A stretch of DNA of 64,000 nt from Alkaliphilus pronyensis (GTDB lineage: Bacteria; Bacillota; Clostridia; Peptostreptococcales; Natronincolaceae), in contig NZ_WBZC01000003.1 of the NCBI RefSeq assembly GCF_009017275.1, forward strand, positions 1 through 64,000, given 5' to 3'. The stretch's first letter is position 1; every line of letters starts with the position of its first letter. This document shows positions 52,716-61,857 of this stretch, one piece after another. The position numbers and the translations under genes are program-made. The notes under the pieces were generated by a model. The model saw nothing but the letters and a program-made list of their open reading frames with translations, ran no database searches and was not told the origin of the DNA.

Positions 52716-53798
52716 ATGATGAGAAGAGTACTATTGCTTTTAATGACCTTATTTATGATTTTTAGCTTGTTTGTTGGATGTACAAAAGAAGACACAGCCA
52801 TACAAGAAACAGGAAGCAATGAATTAAGCAATGAAGCTAATGAAGCCAATGAAAACCATGAAGCTAATGAGGAAGACAGCGACAATAATAATTCTAATGA
52901 AACTAGCAATAATTATACAGCTTTAGCTGATGAGGTTATTGTTGAGGATGAATCAGTAACCTTTGTTGATGCACTAGACCAAGAGGTTACAATTCAGAAG
53001 AAACCAGAAAGAGTTATTTGCTTGTTTAACTCATACTTAGATTTATGGTACCTATCAGGTGGAGAGGTTATAGGTAGGATAGAGAGCAGGGATAAGGTTC
53101 CAGAAGGAGCCATGGAGGCAGAAATAGTTGGAACAATGACTTCTCCAAATATGGAAAAAATAATTTCATTGGAACCAGATTTAGTAATCTTAAGACCTGG
53201 TATGAGGGGACAAAGTGAGATTATACCCATACTAGAGGAAAATGAAATACCATATTTAGGAATAGAATATGATAATCTAGAGCAATACCTTTATGCAATT
53301 AGATTGTTTACCGCTATTAATGAAAGAGATGATTTATATCAAAAGAATGGTTTAGATATTACAAAGCAGGTAGAAGAAATAGTTAATAAAGTGCCTAAAG
53401 ATGAAGAACCAACTGTTTTACTAATGTTTGCATCAACTAGAAATGTATCTGTTAAGTTTCAAAACTCATTTGTTGGGGATATGCTACATGATTTAGGTAC
53501 AGTAAATATTGCATATGATGCACAATTAACCAATGAAGAAATGGAAGTATTTAGTATGGAAAAGGTAATAGAAAGAGACCCAGAGTATATACTGGTTCAA
53601 ACAATGGGAGATGTGGATAATATAAAGGATAAGCTTATAAAGGATGTAGAATCTAATCCTGCGTGGGAAAGCTTAACAGCTGTTAAAGAGGGAAAATATA
53701 TTTTCTTACCAAAGGATTTATACTTATACAAGCCAAATGAAAAGTATCCAGAAGCATATAGAGGGCTAGCTGAGATACTATATCCTGATACATTTTAA
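52716..53798 (+). CDS. btuF: Corrinoid ABC transporter substrate-binding lipoprotein (BtuF-like)
   Basis: A 360-residue lipoprotein: signal peptide with lipobox LFVGC, a linker of ~45 residues made mostly of Asn and Glu (NEANEANENHEANEE), then a class III periplasmic-binding domain with PERVICLFNSYLDLWYLSGG, EKIISLEPDLVILRPG and EVFSMEKVIERDPEYILVQ. The family binds cobalamin or siderophores; the riboswitch in front makes corrinoid the best choice. First gene of btuFCD. Confidence 0.88.
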   Translation: MMRRVLLLLMTLFMIFSLFVGCTKEDTAIQETGSNELSNEANEANENHEANEEDSDNNNSNETSNNYTALADEVIVEDESVTFVDALDQEVTIQKKPERVICLFNSYLDLWYLSGGEVIGRIESRDKVPEGAMEAEIVGTMTSPNMEKIISLEPDLVILRPGMRGQSEIIPILEENEIPYLGIEYDNLEQYLYAIRLFTAINERDDLYQKNGLDITKQVEEIVNKVPKDEEPTVLLMFASTRNVSVKFQNSFVGDMLHDLGTVNIAYDAQLTNEEMEVFSMEKVIERDPEYILVQTMGDVDNIKDKLIKDVESNPAWESLTAVKEGKYIFLPKDLYLYKPNEKYPEAYRGLAEILYPDTF

Positions 53799-53819
53799 AT
53801 CTAAGTGCTTAATGAATTG

Positions 53820-53838
53820 CCTCTCCTTAATGGAGAGG
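53820..53838 (+). other. Hairpin between btuF and btuC
   Basis: CCTCTCC, loop TTAAT, GGAGAGG, with no T-run. It may moderate btuF mRNA stability rather than terminate. Confidence 0.4.
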
Positions 53839-53875
53839 TATTTCATAATAGCTCTACTTATAAAGGATGATTAGA

Positions 53876-54886
53876 ATGATGGTAATGAAAAACAAAACAA
53901 GCTCTTCAATAAAGGTTTTTGTACTTTTGATTTTGCTGGCAATTTGCATTGTTAGCTTCTTTATAAGCATAGGTAAGGGTTCACTGGATATAAGCTTTCA
54001 AGAGGTTATTAAAGCAATATTTATTGAGGACGATACTGTTAACCATAGAATAATTTTTAATGTAAGGCTTCCAAGAACTTTAGTAGCAGGACTTGTAGGA
54101 ATTTGCTTAGGGGTTTCAGGAGCTATACTTCAAGGAGTTATGAGGAACCCTCTAGCCGCTCCCAATATAATAGGAGTTTCATCAGGTGCTGGACTAATGG
54201 CGTATATTATATTAATTTTATTTCCTAAATACTATTACTTAGTGCCAATTGGAGCTTTTGTGGGAGCACTGTTTGCTACACTATTGATTTATTTATTAGC
54301 ATGGAAAAATGGAGTGAATCCCATGAGATTAATTCTAGCTGGCGTTGCTGTATCCTCTTTATTAGGGGCTGGCATAAGCTCATTAATGACCTTATTTCCA
54401 GATAAAGTAGCAGGGGCTGTTGGATTCATGGTAGGTGGGCTTTCCGCAAGAACATGGCCAGATTTCAATATTTTATGGCCCTATGCATTACTGGGATTAG
54501 TTCTCACATTTCTGTTTCCTAAAAAGCTAAATATACTTATGCTAGGAGATGAGATAGCAACAGGACTAGGACTAAATGTAGAAAGGACTAGGCTAATGTT
54601 TATTGCCTTTGCAGCTTTACTGGCAGCAAGTGCAGTAAGTGTTGTTGGATTATTAGGCTTTGTTGGACTAATTGTACCCCATACAGCTAGGTTAATAATA
54701 GGATCTGATTATAGATATTTGTTCCCTGCCACTGCTATTCTTGGTGCGACGGTTGTTATGCTATGTGATACAATTGCTAGACTGGTGTTTGATCCTGTAG
54801 AAATACCAGTAGGTATTGTTATGTCGTTGTTAGGAGCACCTTTTTTCCTGTTTTTATTAAGAGAAAGGAAGAGTATGGAGAGATGA
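53876..54886 (+). CDS. btuC: FecCD/BtuC-type corrinoid ABC transporter permease
   Basis: About 336 residues with ten membrane helices. FNVRLPRTLVAGLVGICLGV, VMRNPLAAPNIIGVSSGAG near residue 90 and the later GFVGLIVPHTARLI near 265 are family markers. ATG 53876 is preferred over ATG 53867, which overlaps the ribosome site AAAGGA; several ATG codons are close together. Its end overlaps btuD. With BtuF and BtuD it imports corrinoids across the cytoplasmic membrane. Confidence 0.92.
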   Translation: MMVMKNKTSSSIKVFVLLILLAICIVSFFISIGKGSLDISFQEVIKAIFIEDDTVNHRIIFNVRLPRTLVAGLVGICLGVSGAILQGVMRNPLAAPNIIGVSSGAGLMAYIILILFPKYYYLVPIGAFVGALFATLLIYLLAWKNGVNPMRLILAGVAVSSLLGAGISSLMTLFPDKVAGAVGFMVGGLSARTWPDFNILWPYALLGLVLTFLFPKKLNILMLGDEIATGLGLNVERTRLMFIAFAALLAASAVSVVGLLGFVGLIVPHTARLIIGSDYRYLFPATAILGATVVMLCDTIARLVFDPVEIPVGIVMSLLGAPFFLFLLRERKSMER

Positions 54887-55668
54887 TTTTACATGCTAAA
54901 GATATTTGCTTAAGGTATGGTAATAAAGAAGTTGTTAAGAATGTAAGTATAACAGTCAATAAGGGTGAGGTGGTAAGCATAGTTGGCCCCAATGGCTGTG
55001 GAAAATCCACAATACTTAAAGCCTTATCCCGTTACATTAAGCCATCAAAAGGAGAAATCCTTTTAGAAGGCAAGAATATTCAGACCATTCCTACCAAAAA
55101 GGCTGCTAGGAAGATAGCTATTTTACCACAGGTAAGGAATGTACCCAATGACTTTACAGTTGAGACACTGGTTTCCTACGGTAGGTATCCTCATTTGAGC
55201 TTTGGAAACAGGCTTAAAAAAGAAGATGTAGAGACTATTGATTGGGCTATTAATAAAACCGGTATGAATCAGCTTAGAGAAAGAACCGTTGCCACTCTTT
55301 CTGGAGGAGAACAGCAAAGGGCATGGATAGCTATGGCATTAGCACAAAGACCAGAGATATTGATTTTAGATGAGCCAACAACCTTTTTAGATATATCCTA
55401 TCAGCTAGAAATATTAGAATTGGTTAAGGAGCTAAATAAAGCCCTAAGCTTAACAATTATTATGGTTTTACACGACATAAACCAAGCCATACGTTATTCC
55501 CATAGAATTTATGTAATTAAAAATGGTGAGGTATATAGCCATGGAGATTCCAAAACCTTGATAAGCAGTGATTTACTTAGAAGGGTTTTTCGTATTGAAG
55601 CCGATGCTTTGGAGGATTCAACAAATGGGTGTCCATACTATATTCCACAAAAAATGGTAATAGGTTAG
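54883..55668 (+). CDS. btuD: Corrinoid ABC transporter ATP-binding protein
   Basis: A 261-residue FecE/BtuD-type ATPase: Walker A GPNGCGKST near residue 34, Q-loop ILPQVRNVPNDF, signature LSGGEQQRAWIAMALAQ, Walker B ILILDEPTTFLDIS, H-loop VLHDINQAIRYS. ATG overlaps btuC by four bases (ATGA). The C-terminus after about residue 235 is longer than the ATPase core. It powers import by BtuCF. Confidence 0.94.
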   Translation: MILHAKDICLRYGNKEVVKNVSITVNKGEVVSIVGPNGCGKSTILKALSRYIKPSKGEILLEGKNIQTIPTKKAARKIAILPQVRNVPNDFTVETLVSYGRYPHLSFGNRLKKEDVETIDWAINKTGMNQLRERTVATLSGGEQQRAWIAMALAQRPEILILDEPTTFLDISYQLEILELVKELNKALSLTIIMVLHDINQAIRYSHRIYVIKNGEVYSHGDSKTLISSDLLRRVFRIEADALEDSTNGCPYYIPQKMVIG

Positions 55669-55679
55669 GAGACTTGTTA

Positions 55680-55860
55680 TGATTAGATTAATTAAAAAAA
55701 GCTGTTCATATTCTATCTGCTGACATTAGGTCATATATTAGCTGGAGCCTTTAGAGGGACAATTAAATACAACCTCTTTGTTAGTATTATCAATTTATTT
55801 TATAGTACTTTATTTTATGGGGGTTAAGGCAAGCTTTCGAGAAATGATATAATATTAGTA
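55680..55860 (+). other. Degenerate hydrophobic coding remnant between btuD and cbiA
   Basis: This gap has no intact gene, but hydrophobic fragments appear in different frames: LLTLGHILAGAFRGTIKYN near 55715-55772 and LNTTSLLVLSIYFIVLYFMG near 55763-55825, the latter stopping at 55852. Together they suggest a decayed small membrane protein. No family identified. Confidence 0.35.
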
Positions 55861-55868
55861 AGGGAAGG

Positions 55869-57263
55869 ATGATGTATGTGAAGAGAATAATGATTGCTGG
55901 AACAGCCAGTGGAGTGGGTAAAACCACCATTTCCTTAGGCATAATGAAGGCCCTTAGTAATAGAGGAATAAAAGTTTCACCCTTTAAGGTAGGACCAGAT
56001 TATATAGACCCAGGCTTTCATAAATACGTTACAGGTAACCCTTCCCATAATTTAGATAGCTGGTTTTTACATGAAGAAACATTAAGCTTTTTATTTCAGA
56101 GGAACATGAAGAATAAGGATATTGGAGTAATTGAAGGTGTTATGGGGCTTTATGACGGGTTTGGAGTAGAAAAATCTATGGGAAATTCAGCCCATGTCTC
56201 AAAGATATTAAAGTCACCAGTAATCTTAGTTATAGATGCCGGTGGAATGTCAACAAGCTCTGCTGCTATGGCATTAGGATATAAGCTCTACGACCAAGAC
56301 GTCAAAATTAAGGCTATAATAATAAACAACGCTTCGGGAAAAGCCCATTATGAGATGGTTAAAACAGTTATTGAACGGGATGTAAAAATCTCCTGTATAG
56401 GCTATTTGCCCTCCAATTCTGATATATCATTGGATAGTAGACACTTAGGCCTTATACCCAGTGAAGAAGCAGCCGATTTAGATGCAAAAATAGAAAAGAT
56501 AGCACAATTAGTTGAAGAATACATAGATTTAGATACACTGCTTAACATTTCAGGTGATGTTGAGGATCTGCCAGCTGTAAAAAATCCCATAGAAGGTATA
56601 AAAGGACTAGCCCAAGGATTAACCATAGGGGTTGCTAAGGATAAAGCCTTTAGCTTTTATTACAATGATAATTTACAGCTTTTAAAGGAGCTAGGTGCAA
56701 AGCTAGTTGAGTTTAGCCCAATTGAGGATATAGACATACCAAAAGATGTAGATGCCCTATATATAGGGGGTGGATTCCCAGAGGTTTTTGCAAAGGAGCT
56801 TCAGGATAATTGGCTTTTTCGTCAAAATTTAAAAAGGCATTTGGAGGATGGTTTACCGGCCTATGCTGAATGTGGAGGACTAATGTACCTAACAGAAGAG
56901 CTTCAAGACCTAAATGGAGAAGCCTTTAAAATGGTAGGTTTTATATTAAGTAAATCTATAATGACTAAAAGGCTTCAACGTTTCGGATATGTAAACATCA
57001 AATTAAATGAAATTGAAGTTAAGGGGCATGAATTTCACAGGTCCTTTGTAGAAGACAATGAAAGCTTAAGTTATGTTTATGATATATACAAAACAAGAGG
57101 CGGTGAAGTAAAAAATCAATGGAGATGCGGTATACATAAAAAAAATACTTTAGCTGCCTATCCACATGTTCACTTCTACAGCAGCATTGATTTTGTAATT
57201 ATGCTTTTAGAATGGATTAACAAAGGATTAAATAAAAAACAATCCAGAAAGGAAAATGTATAA
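55869..57263 (+). CDS. cbiA: Cobyrinate a,c-diamide synthase
   Basis: A 464-residue CobB/CbiA enzyme that amidates the a and c side chains of cobyrinic acid using ATP and glutamine. The N-terminal dethiobiotin-synthetase-like half has P-loop AGTASGVGKTTISLG and KVGPDYIDPGFHKYVTGNP; the C-terminal class I glutaminase-like half has LYIGGGFPEVFAKEL and the nucleophile Cys in YAECGGLMYL near 340, with a late YPHVHFYS His. ATG 55872 or GTG 55878 may be the true start, because AAGGA lies just upstream. First cbi gene of the operon. Confidence 0.96.
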   Translation: MMYVKRIMIAGTASGVGKTTISLGIMKALSNRGIKVSPFKVGPDYIDPGFHKYVTGNPSHNLDSWFLHEETLSFLFQRNMKNKDIGVIEGVMGLYDGFGVEKSMGNSAHVSKILKSPVILVIDAGGMSTSSAAMALGYKLYDQDVKIKAIIINNASGKAHYEMVKTVIERDVKISCIGYLPSNSDISLDSRHLGLIPSEEAADLDAKIEKIAQLVEEYIDLDTLLNISGDVEDLPAVKNPIEGIKGLAQGLTIGVAKDKAFSFYYNDNLQLLKELGAKLVEFSPIEDIDIPKDVDALYIGGGFPEVFAKELQDNWLFRQNLKRHLEDGLPAYAECGGLMYLTEELQDLNGEAFKMVGFILSKSIMTKRLQRFGYVNIKLNEIEVKGHEFHRSFVEDNESLSYVYDIYKTRGGEVKNQWRCGIHKKNTLAAYPHVHFYSSIDFVIMLLEWINKGLNKKQSRKENV

Positions 57264-57299
57264 TGAGCTTTTATAGCTATCATTATACAGGGTAAAGCT

Positions 57300-57929
57300 A
57301 TGGAGTACCAATATATTAAAAATCCCACAACAATAGAAAACAGAAGCTTTGAGATTATAACAGAGGAGCTTGGAGAAAAGAATAATAGGTTTGACGAAAA
57401 AACTGGAAAAGTAGTTAAAAGGGTTATACATACAACAGCAGATTTCCAGTATGCCGATTTAATGGAGTTTCATCCTAAAGCTATAGAAATGGGCATTACA
57501 GCATTAAAAGAGGGCTGCAATATCTATGCAGACACTCAAATGGTGTACTCTGGAATAAACAAAAAAAGGCTTAGTGGACTGGGAGGGTATGTGTGCAACT
57601 TTGTCCATGATCCAGAGGTGGCTAAGGAGGCTAAGGTTAGAGGTATAACTAGGTCTATGATCTCTATAGAAAAGGCTATGGCCGACGAGAGCATAAGAAT
57701 ATATGCCATTGGCAACGCTCCTACCGCATTATTTAACCTTATAGAGATGATTAATGAAGGTATGCAAAAGCCCAACTTAGTTATTGGAGTACCTGTTGGC
57801 TTTGTTGGGGCTGTGGAATCAAAGGAAGCCCTTACAAAACTGGAGGTTCCATACATAGTAACCCGTGGAAGAAAGGGAGGCAGTGGTGTAGCAGCAGCCA
57901 TTGTTAATGCACTATTATATATGATTTAA
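57300..57929 (+). CDS. cbiC: Cobalt-precorrin-8 methylmutase
   Basis: A 209-residue CbiC/CobH enzyme that moves a methyl from C-11 to C-12 to give cobyrinate. It begins EYQYIKNPTTIENRSFEII, with the catalytic His in VIHTTADFQYADLMEFHP near residue 43 and IGNAPTALFNLIEMI, PVGFVGAVESKEAL and VTRGRKGGSGVAAAIVNAL later. All hallmarks are present, so it is intact. Confidence 0.97.
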   Translation: MEYQYIKNPTTIENRSFEIITEELGEKNNRFDEKTGKVVKRVIHTTADFQYADLMEFHPKAIEMGITALKEGCNIYADTQMVYSGINKKRLSGLGGYVCNFVHDPEVAKEAKVRGITRSMISIEKAMADESIRIYAIGNAPTALFNLIEMINEGMQKPNLVIGVPVGFVGAVESKEALTKLEVPYIVTRGRKGGSGVAAAIVNALLYMI

Positions 57930-57948
57930 ATAGATTGGGAGGTATGCC

Positions 57949-59109
57949 ATGAAGTCTTTAGAGGGTAACAAGCTCGATAGATTTATAACTAAGGGAAGAA
58001 AAAAACTAAGATATGGTTACACAACAGGCTCATGTGCAGCTGCAGCTTCTAAGGCTGCTACCCTTATGCTATACACCAAGAATAGTATTAAAGACATATG
58101 CATTGATACTCCAAAGGGATGGCAGCTTAAGCTATCGGTTATAGACCCAGTTATAACAGATGATTTAGCCAGCTGTTGCATAATTAAGGATAGTGGAGAT
58201 GATCCTGATGTAACTAATGGTATAAGAATTTATGCAGCAGCTAAAAAAATTAATAGTCCTACTATTGAAATTGAAGGTGGAGTTGGTATAGGTATGGTTA
58301 CAAAGGCAGGTTTATCTGTTTCACCAGGTCAACATGCCATTAATCCAGCACCAATGAGAATGATAATAGAAGAGGTAGAGAAGGTATTACCAAAGGGCGA
58401 AGGTGTAAAAATAAAAATTTACGCTCCTGAGGGAGTAGCCATTGCTAAAAAAACCTTTAACCCTAAGCTTGGCATAGTTGGGGGTATTTCAATTATTGGA
58501 ACAACTGGAATAGTAGAGCCTATGAGTGAGGAGGCAATGAAGGAATCCTTAGCCTTAGAATTATCTGTCTTAAAGGAAAAAGGAGTCAAAAGGATTATCT
58601 TCTCACCTGGTAACTATGGCAGGGATTATACTAAGGAGCTATTCATAAAAAACAATAAAGAAGTAAACATAGATGAGGTTTTAATAAAGACAAGTAATTT
58701 CATAGGATATATGCTGGATAAGGCTTTGGAACACAAATATGAAGAGATTATGATTATTGGTCATCTGGGTAAAATGGTAAAGGTGGCAGGAGGAATTTTT
58801 CATACCCATAGCAGCATAGCCGATGGAAGAATGGAAGTACTGGCTGCCAACTGTGGATTATTAGGATGCTCCCAACAGCTTATTGCAAAAATAATGGAGA
58901 GTATAACCACTGACGAGGCAGTTGACTATATCATGGCTGAAAAGCTCTATAGAGTTTTTGATCTATTGGCAGAAAAAATTACACAGAAAGCTACAGAACG
59001 AACCTTTAACAACATTAAAATAGGCACTTTAATTTTTACAAATAACCATGATAAATTGGGACTGTGTAGTAATGGTAATAGAATGTTGGAGGAATATTGG
59101 AATGAATAA
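57949..59109 (+). CDS. cbiD: Cobalt-precorrin-5B C1-methyltransferase
   Basis: A 386-residue CbiD, which methylates C-1 in the anaerobic branch. It has LRYGYTTGSCAAAASKAAT near residue 22, DDPDVTNGI, IEGGVGIGMVTKAGLSVSPGQ-type core (split as GGVGIGMVTKAGLSV and PGQHAINPAP) and GTTGIVEPMSEEA near 190. No SAM-binding Rossmann fold is expected in this family. It overlaps cbiE by 8 bases. Confidence 0.96.
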   Translation: MKSLEGNKLDRFITKGRKKLRYGYTTGSCAAAASKAATLMLYTKNSIKDICIDTPKGWQLKLSVIDPVITDDLASCCIIKDSGDDPDVTNGIRIYAAAKKINSPTIEIEGGVGIGMVTKAGLSVSPGQHAINPAPMRMIIEEVEKVLPKGEGVKIKIYAPEGVAIAKKTFNPKLGIVGGISIIGTTGIVEPMSEEAMKESLALELSVLKEKGVKRIIFSPGNYGRDYTKELFIKNNKEVNIDEVLIKTSNFIGYMLDKALEHKYEEIMIIGHLGKMVKVAGGIFHTHSSIADGRMEVLAANCGLLGCSQQLIAKIMESITTDEAVDYIMAEKLYRVFDLLAEKITQKATERTFNNIKIGTLIFTNNHDKLGLCSNGNRMLEEYWNE

Positions 59110-59722
59110 AATAAAGGTGGTTGGCTTAGGTCCCGGACATAAAGATTATATTTTACCTAAAGGGATGGAGGCTATAAACAATTCAAACATAGTAATAGGC
59201 GCCAAAAGAAATCTACAGGCCATGAATTTACAGGGCAAAGAATCCTATGAAATAACTGGTAATCTTGATGGAGCAATTGATTTTATTAAAAACAAATATA
59301 TTGATAACAGAGTAGCAGTGATTGTATCAGGCGATACTGGGTTTTATAGCCTATTAACATTTTTAAAAAAGCATTTTACAGCTGAAGAACTGGAGGTTAT
59401 TCCTGGCATAAGCTCAATGCAATACATGTTTGCAAGATTGGGGGAGAGCTGGGAAAACGCATATCTTGGAAGTCTCCACGGAAGAGATAATTCTTTTGCT
59501 GAAGGGGTAAGGGAGCACAAAAAAGTATGCCTCTTAACTGATAAAAAATGGACCCCCTTTATGATAGCTCAAAGGCTTATTGAAGAAGGGGTTAAAGATA
59601 GGGTAATGTATATTGGTGAAAACCTATCCTATGAAAATGAAAGAATAACAAGGGTTGATATTAATAAAATAGACAGAGATACTGTATATGATATATGTGT
59701 GGTGGTGATAGTGTATGAGTAA
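59102..59722 (+). CDS. cbiE: Cobalt-precorrin-7 C5-methyltransferase
   Basis: A 206-residue tetrapyrrole methylase fold protein starting KIKVVGLGPGHKDYILPKG, with the SAM-binding VVSGDTGFYSL-like IVSGDTGFYSLLTFLKK and EVIPGISSMQYMFARLG. It methylates C-5. ATG 59102 gives the canonical N-terminus; an upstream in-frame ATG at 59048 lies inside cbiD and is rejected. Here CbiE and CbiT are separate genes, overlapping by 8 bases, where some organisms have the CobL fusion. Confidence 0.95.
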   Translation: MNKIKVVGLGPGHKDYILPKGMEAINNSNIVIGAKRNLQAMNLQGKESYEITGNLDGAIDFIKNKYIDNRVAVIVSGDTGFYSLLTFLKKHFTAEELEVIPGISSMQYMFARLGESWENAYLGSLHGRDNSFAEGVREHKKVCLLTDKKWTPFMIAQRLIEEGVKDRVMYIGENLSYENERITRVDINKIDRDTVYDICVVVIVYE

Positions 59723-60311
59723 AAGGTGGAGCTATAAAACCTATGGAGTTCCCGATTCTTTGTTTATTCGTGGTGAAGCCCCCATGACAAAGTCTGAGGT
59801 AAGAAGTATAACCCTTAGCAAGCTGAGAATAAAAACAAAGGACATAATTGTTGATATAGGGGCTGGTACTGGATCAATATCTATAGAATGTGGATTGGTT
59901 GCCAATGGTGGACGGGTATATGCTGTTGAAAGGGACCCCCAGAGTGTTAGAGTAATAAAAGAGAACGCAAAAGCCTTTGGTGTTGATAATATAGAAATAA
60001 TTGAGGGAACAGCTCCAGAAATATTGAACAGGGTACCTAAGGTAAATAGGGCAATTATAGGTGGAAGTGGTGGTAAGCTAGATGCTATATTTCAATGGTT
60101 TAACACTAATTTGATTGTAGGTGGTAGGGTTGTAATGAATTTCATTACACTAGAAAATATGTGTAAAGCACTAGAGCTGTTAAAAACTAGCCCTTATAAA
60201 GATATAGACGTAGCTCAAATACATGTAGCTAGGGGAAAAAATATTGGCAGTTTAACAATGATGGAGGGTCATAATCCAGTATATATAATATCAGCAACTA
60301 AGGAGAGATGA
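59715..60311 (+). CDS. cbiT: Cobalt-precorrin-6B C15-methyltransferase (decarboxylating)
   Basis: A 198-residue class I SAM methyltransferase with DIGAGTGSISIECGL (motif I) near residue 52, VYAVERDPQSVRVI and IIEGTAPEIL. It methylates C-15 and removes the acetate carboxyl on C-12. Begins GVPDSLFIRGEAPMTKSEVR, the CbiT signature. Confidence 0.95.
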   Translation: MSKRWSYKTYGVPDSLFIRGEAPMTKSEVRSITLSKLRIKTKDIIVDIGAGTGSISIECGLVANGGRVYAVERDPQSVRVIKENAKAFGVDNIEIIEGTAPEILNRVPKVNRAIIGGSGGKLDAIFQWFNTNLIVGGRVVMNFITLENMCKALELLKTSPYKDIDVAQIHVARGKNIGSLTMMEGHNPVYIISATKER

Positions 60312-60314
60312 ACA

Positions 60315-61016
60315 ATGGGAAAGTTTTATGGTATAGGTGTAGGTCCTGGTGACCCAGAGCTAATAACAATAAAGGCTATAAAAGCCATACAAAATGTGGA
60401 TATTATAATATGCCCTGAAGCTAAGAAGGATAAAGGAAGTATCGCACTAAAAATAGCTAAGCAGCATATTAAAGAGGATGCACAAATTCTATATTTAACA
60501 TTTCCAATGATACACAATAAGGAAGTTTTAAAGGAACAGTGGAAAAAGAATTCAACAATCATAAAGAATGAGCTGGAAAAGGGTAAGAATATTGGCTTTA
60601 TTACTTTGGGTGATCCGATGGTATTTAGCACCTATATTTATTTACTTCGTCACTTAAAAGAGGAAGCTATTGAGATAGAAACGATACCAGGGATTACAGC
60701 CTTCTGTGCTGTAGCAAGCAGAGTAAATGTCCCGTTATCTGTTGGGGAAGAGACCTTGGGAATATTACCCCTAATGAAGGACTGTGGAAACCTTGAAAAA
60801 ATCCTAGAGGATTATGATAATGTTGTAATAATGAAGGCCTCCCATGACAGCCCTAAGATGGCAGATATTCTTGAGAAAAAAGGATATAAAGACAAATTTG
60901 TTTTTGTTTCAAAATGTAGCACCAATGAAGAAGAAATATCCTATGATATCGAAAGATTAAGGAAAGAAAAGGTCCATTACCTTTCTACAATTATTGTTAA
61001 AAGGAATAAGCTATAG
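60315..61016 (+). CDS. cbiL: Cobalt-precorrin-2 C20-methyltransferase
   Basis: A 233-residue tetrapyrrole methylase. It starts FYGIGVGPGDPELITIKAI, then IGFITLGDPMVFSTYIYLL and TIPGITAFCAVASRVNVPL, as in CbiL/CobI. It adds the C-20 methyl early in the pathway, after CbiK. Spacing to cbiF is 58 bases, the largest in this part of the operon. Confidence 0.95.
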   Translation: MGKFYGIGVGPGDPELITIKAIKAIQNVDIIICPEAKKDKGSIALKIAKQHIKEDAQILYLTFPMIHNKEVLKEQWKKNSTIIKNELEKGKNIGFITLGDPMVFSTYIYLLRHLKEEAIEIETIPGITAFCAVASRVNVPLSVGEETLGILPLMKDCGNLEKILEDYDNVVIMKASHDSPKMADILEKKGYKDKFVFVSKCSTNEEEISYDIERLRKEKVHYLSTIIVKRNKL

Positions 61017-61074
61017 AGCTCAACAGCAGATCAGAGGTTTAATATGCTTTAATCTATAGAAGGAGTGAAAAACT

Positions 61075-61857
61075 ATGACATATAAAAATCAAAAGCCTTC
61101 AAATAAAATTTTTTTTATAGGAGCAGGACCAGGTGATCCTGAGCTTATTACTATAAAAGGAAAAAATAGAATCGAAGAAGCAGATGTAATAGTATATGCA
61201 GGCTCCTTAGTTAATCCTAAGGTTTTACAGTGGGCAAAAAAGGATAGCCAAATATTCAACAGTGCAACAATGGATTTAGACGAAATTATTGAAGTGATGG
61301 AGAAGGCCGTTAAAAAGGGGAAAAAGGTTGTTAGAGTCCATACAGGTGATCCTAGTATATATGGGGCTATTAGAGAACAGATGGATAGATTAGAGGAATT
61401 GGAAATAGACTTTGAGGTGATTCCAGGAGTAAGCTCCTTTTTAGCCTCTGCCGCCCTATTAAAGAAGGAGTTTACTTTACCAGATGTAAGTCAAACCATT
61501 ATATGCACTAGGTTAGAGGGAAGAACTCCAGTACCAGAGGGTGAAGCTCTTGAAGCCTTGGCATCCCATAAAGCCTCAATGGCAATATTTTTATCGGTAC
61601 ATATGATAGATAAGGTTGTAGAGAAGCTAATGCAGCATTATAACGGAGATACACCTATTGCTGTGGTTCAAAGGGCAACATGGGAAGATCAAAGGATTGT
61701 ACAAGGCACTTTAAAGGATATAGCCTCAAAGGTAAAGAAGGCTAATATTACAAAAACTGCACAAATATTAGTTGGTGACTTTTTAGGAAATAGCTATAGC
61801 TTATCTAAGCTTTATGATAAAACCTTTAGCCACCAATATAGGAGGGCAAAAAAGTGA
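61075..61857 (+). CDS. cbiF: Cobalt-precorrin-4 C11-methyltransferase
   Basis: A 260-residue tetrapyrrole methylase with FFIGAGPGDPELITIKGK, VVRVHTGDPSIYGAIREQM near residue 90 and EVIPGVSSFLASAALLKKEF, then TPIAVVQRATWEDQRIVQGTL-like core split by residues; CbiF/CobM type. It adds the C-11 methyl. Stop overlaps cbiG start (GTGA). Confidence 0.95.
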   Translation: MTYKNQKPSNKIFFIGAGPGDPELITIKGKNRIEEADVIVYAGSLVNPKVLQWAKKDSQIFNSATMDLDEIIEVMEKAVKKGKKVVRVHTGDPSIYGAIREQMDRLEELEIDFEVIPGVSSFLASAALLKKEFTLPDVSQTIICTRLEGRTPVPEGEALEALASHKASMAIFLSVHMIDKVVEKLMQHYNGDTPIAVVQRATWEDQRIVQGTLKDIASKVKKANITKTAQILVGDFLGNSYSLSKLYDKTFSHQYRRAKK

